This document shows positions 32,719-34,879 of a stretch of 34,879 nucleotides of DNA, in pieces (the first letter of the stretch is position 1; each line of letters opens with the position of its first letter). Origin of the DNA: JBDROU01 sp043809745 [NCBI: bacterium]. Lineage in GTDB: Bacteria; Elusimicrobiota; JBDRMW01. The notes beneath the pieces were generated by a model. That model did not search any database. It was not told the origin of the DNA and saw nothing but the letters and a program-made list of their open reading frames with translations. A program made the translations under genes and the position numbers. The stretch covers positions 1 to 34,879 of the forward strand of contig JBDROU010000016.1 in NCBI GenBank assembly GCA_043809745.1. Reading direction: 5' to 3'.

Positions 32719-34641
32719 CTATCCTGCTCTGTATTTCGCTAACTCCTTCATTCTACAATATATTTCAGTACGTTTTCTATTTATTTGTAAGTTTACATCT
32801 GTTTTTGAAAGGCTGATACTCTTGCCAAAAGATTCCAGGAAATGACGCTCATCTTTTGAAATATCACCTTCAGCAAAGCTCATCTCAATCATCTCATCCA
32901 GCCAAACCCTGCCCTCTTTAAAACTTGAAGGATTTGGCATATCAATAGTACCGGCTTTATATGAAGCTGTAATTTCATCCAAATTTTGTTTAGGTAGTTT
33001 TCTCTTTGCCATATAAGATCTAATATATTTCATCTCTTTATCATCGATTTTGCCGTCTGCCATCATAACTGAATATATCCCATAAAGAAGGGCAACCGGA
33101 TCAACAACTTCAGGCAGTTTTATCTCTTCACATCTGGATTTAGCTTTCTCCTTCAACCTCATATCATTCCATTCTGTCCTGGTTATAATTGAAGAAAGCA
33201 TCCATTCTTTATTTTGATTTGCGACTTCCAGGCCGCAGTATTCGCATACAGATTGCATATTCGATGTAACCGGAGCCCCGCAACCCGGGCAGTGCGATGA
33301 TTGCAACCCCGATTCTGCATTTGTTTTTGCATTGCGCTTGCGTGAAAGCGTAAAAACATGGGAATAGAAATTTTTACTTGTATTTTTTTGCGGTTTGCCG
33401 TCAATATTTACAACCTTATACCCGCTCCAATTTATCAGGACATCTACCGTATCTAATAAATCTCCCTGGCAGACACGGCTTACTTCGGATACTCCGATGG
33501 CTATCTCATCATAATAATAATTCTCTTTCTTTATAAATGAATCAACCGAATCACAAAAATCTGCTACGGCCACCTTTTTCAAGAAATCCGTTTTCCCAGC
33601 AATTAATGCTTTATGATAACGCCAGAATATCACTGATGTCCGGTCTTCTACGAATTGTATGTTAAAAGCAGGATCCAGCTGTTGAAACTCCCATACACCG
33701 GGTATTTCTGAGATGCCTTCGCGTACGCGCCATTGTGACTCCTGCGTAATTTTTGAAAGAATCCAATCATATTCCCCGGAAGAGATGAGCGAGTTGCAGG
33801 AATCACATTTCACTGTATCGCTCATCTTCAGATAAGCTCCGCAATTCGGGCATGACCCTTCTATTAACCCGGGTTTTTCAGATGTTTTTGCTCCAGGCCT
33901 TCTTAAAAAAGTCCAATATTCCACAAAAGTTACGTTAGAAATATTGCTTCCGCGCACAATTCTTTTTGTCTCTGTAGAAATCCAGTAATCAACGGCTGAG
34001 GCATAAATCTTAATATTTATCGTTTCAAAATATGAATCAGATTGAACCGACACAATTTCACATTTATTAACCGCCATATTCTTCATTATATTAGCAATCT
34101 TCCATTTGTTCTGAATTTCGAATTGTATATTATATCGTTCTACAACACCATCTGAAACAAATGCCTGCACATTTTCCATATTTTTTTGTATCCAGGCTTC
34201 CTGAATCTTAAAGAAAGCGATGCGCACCCGTTTCAAAAACTTATCAGGATCAAATGACGGATCATGATTTTTTATTTTTTTATAAGATAAATTTATCATT
34301 GTTTCCGTTTGCCGCTGCCTGCCCCTTTTTATGGTATTTGAAACATGTACATCTTTTACTTTAGAACCGCCTTTCCATGAAAAAATCACAAACATAACCA
34401 GCAGCGGAACACCAATCACCGGATTTCTGAAAGCCAGATATATTAAAAGGCCCAATATATCGCCGCCACCGCTTCCGCCTCCACTGCCGTAATTACCGCC
34501 TCCACCGCCAAAAGAATCGCCGCCTCCGGCGCGCGCCCATACATATTCACTAATAAATACCAAAATCTCCGCTGTAATAAGAATAAAAATAAAGTTATAT
34601 TTTTTTATTAAATGTTTAATTCTATTTATAAAAACACCCAT
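32719..34641 (-). CDS. Membrane Tim44-like/zinc-ribbon/TerB-like multidomain protein
   Basis: A 640-residue protein. A signal or anchor helix (about 16-34) ends in VWARA, followed by a Gly/Ser-rich segment (38-60) and a second hydrophobic stretch (62-88), the typical N-terminus of bacterial Tim44-domain proteins. Residues ~128-260 look like a Tim44-type NTF2-like domain, followed by a zinc ribbon (CPNCG at 264-268, CDSC at 279-282). A second related unit covers ~323-450 with ribbon CPGCG at 451-455 and CEYC at 466-469. The C-terminal ~515-635 resembles TerB (MMADGKIDDKEM and FAEGDISKDERHFLESFG). It has its own promoter and the ribosome site AAAGGAG at 34659-34653. With the SPFH partner it likely acts at the inner membrane; the function is not known. 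Confidence 0.8.
   Translation of the reverse strand: MGVFINRIKHLIKKYNFIFILITAEILVFISEYVWARAGGGDSFGGGGGNYGSGGGSGGGDILGLLIYLAFRNPVIGVPLLVMFVIFSWKGGSKVKDVHVSNTIKRGRQRQTETMINLSYKKIKNHDPSFDPDKFLKRVRIAFFKIQEAWIQKNMENVQAFVSDGVVERYNIQFEIQNKWKIANIMKNMAVNKCEIVSVQSDSYFETINIKIYASAVDYWISTETKRIVRGSNISNVTFVEYWTFLRRPGAKTSEKPGLIEGSCPNCGAYLKMSDTVKCDSCNSLISSGEYDWILSKITQESQWRVREGISEIPGVWEFQQLDPAFNIQFVEDRTSVIFWRYHKALIAGKTDFLKKVAVADFCDSVDSFIKKENYYYDEIAIGVSEVSRVCQGDLLDTVDVLINWSGYKVVNIDGKPQKNTSKNFYSHVFTLSRKRNAKTNAESGLQSSHCPGCGAPVTSNMQSVCEYCGLEVANQNKEWMLSSIITRTEWNDMRLKEKAKSRCEEIKLPEVVDPVALLYGIYSVMMADGKIDDKEMKYIRSYMAKRKLPKQNLDEITASYKAGTIDMPNPSSFKEGRVWLDEMIEMSFAEGDISKDERHFLESFGKSISLSKTDVNLQINRKRTEIYCRMKELAKYRAG
33166..34260 (-). 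repeat. Internal duplication of the Tim44-like plus zinc-ribbon unit
   Basis: Unit 1 (residues ~128-305, bases 34260-33727) and unit 2 (~323-492, bases 33675-33166) align over domain, ribbon and the following helix. Shared landmarks are AKT....GL...S.CP.CGA before each ribbon and W(I/M)LS.I.....W after it (DWILSKITQESQW against EWMLSSIITRTEW). Confidence 0.7.
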
Positions 34642-34667
34642 TTGTTTTTATACTCCTTTACTTTAAT

Positions 34668-34695
34668 AGTATAAATGAATAGTACTGTTTTTCAA
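34668..34695 (-). promoter_or_regulatory. Sigma70-type promoter for the Tim44-like/SPFH unit
   Basis: On the minus strand TTGAAA (34695-34690) and TATACT (34673-34668) are 16 bases apart. The start would be near 34661, just before the AAAGGAG ribosome site at 34659-34653. Each box matches consensus in five of six positions. Confidence 0.6.
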
Positions 34696-34739
34696 GAATA
34701 AGTATTAGTCCGTGGCAATCCCAGTTTTTTAAGTTAACC

Positions 34740-34768
34740 TTGACCACGCATTATTCACTTAGTATAAT
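34740..34768 (+). promoter_or_regulatory. Strong sigma70-type promoter for the plus-strand lipoprotein gene
   Basis: TTGACC (34740-34745) and a perfect TATAAT (34763-34768) are 17 bases apart. Transcription would start near 34775, about 45 nt before the ATG at 34820. Confidence 0.7.
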
Positions 34769-34819
34769 TTTATTGAAAATAGATTTTAGTAAATTTTTTC
34801 AAACAGGAGGGCAAAAATA

Positions 34820-34879
34820 ATGAAATACTTAATTACAGCCTTGCTTTTCGCAGCTTTATTAAGTTCCAGCGGATGCGTT
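34820..34879 (+). CDS. Start of a lipoprotein gene (cut by window edge)
   Basis: Only 20 codons are inside the window. They encode a short signal peptide, MKYLITALLFAALLSSSGCV, with a charged start, a hydrophobic core and Cys19 after Ser-Ser-Gly, a plausible lipobox. AGGAGG at 34805-34810 sits 9 nt before the ATG and a consensus promoter lies further upstream, so this is a real gene start. It is divergent from everything else in the window. Nothing can be said about the mature protein. Confidence 0.75.
   Translation, partial: MKYLITALLFAALLSSSGCV

Larger units (their letters stand above)
34642..34819. other. 178-nt divergent intergenic region
   Basis: Separates the minus-strand Tim44-like gene from the plus-strand lipoprotein gene and carries one promoter for each. 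The segment between the two -35 boxes (34696-34739) is a natural place for a shared regulator, but I see no clear inverted repeat in it. Confidence 0.7.

Overview
The window holds one long polysaccharide locus of an AT-rich bacterium with a double membrane. A Wza-type outer-membrane exporter, a Wzc-type tyrosine kinase, a Wzx-type flippase and a Wzy/WaaL-type polymerase or ligase all point to a Gram-negative envelope. Coding density is very high, genes overlap by 1-20 nt, and nearly everything reads on the minus strand. There is no marker gene here. The style (soluble coiled-coil kinase, HD-GYP protein, membrane CBM48-like protein, SPFH and Tim44-like proteins) would fit an uncultured lineage such as Omnitrophota or another PVC-type phylum, but that is a low-confidence guess.

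Layout in the direction of transcription (right to left). (1) 34641-31534: a two-gene unit with its own promoter. It encodes a Tim44-like/zinc-ribbon/TerB-like membrane protein and an SPFH protein with three zinc ribbons, and resembles a membrane-stress module. A divergent lipoprotein gene starts at 34820 on the plus strand. (2) 31334-28673: a soluble histidine kinase overlapping an HD-GYP protein. (3) A strong sigma70-type promoter at 28671-28643, overlapped by an inverted repeat, appears to start the polysaccharide operon. (4) 28594-19823: small membrane coiled-coil protein, membrane-anchored CBM48-like protein, Wza, Wzc, polymerase/ligase, a large GT-B-like transferase and Wzx. (5) 19809-11989: glycosyltransferases (one fused to a methyltransferase), an AsnB-type amidotransferase and a hexapeptide acyltransferase. 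(6) 11930-9413: nucleotide-sugar dehydrogenase and an SDR enzyme. (7) 9404-817: a nearly complete legionaminic-acid-type (nonulosonic acid) pathway, followed by HisF/HisH/N-acetyl-sugar amidotransferase genes that should add an amidino group. (8) PurU, cut by the left edge.

Working model: cytosolic enzymes make a CMP-activated legionaminic-type acid, probably amidinated, and a uronic acid that AsnB may amidate. Glycosyltransferases assemble the repeat unit, Wzx flips it, the Wzy-type protein polymerises or ligates it, and Wzc/Wza control length and export. The kinase, HD-GYP protein and the two small membrane proteins at the head of the operon are plausible regulators or sensors. No initiating phosphoglycosyltransferase (WbaP or PglC type) is visible, so that step must be encoded elsewhere. 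I saw no tRNA, rRNA, CRISPR array or insertion sequence, and no gene-free stretch over 300 bases; the longest gaps are 199 and 178 bases.
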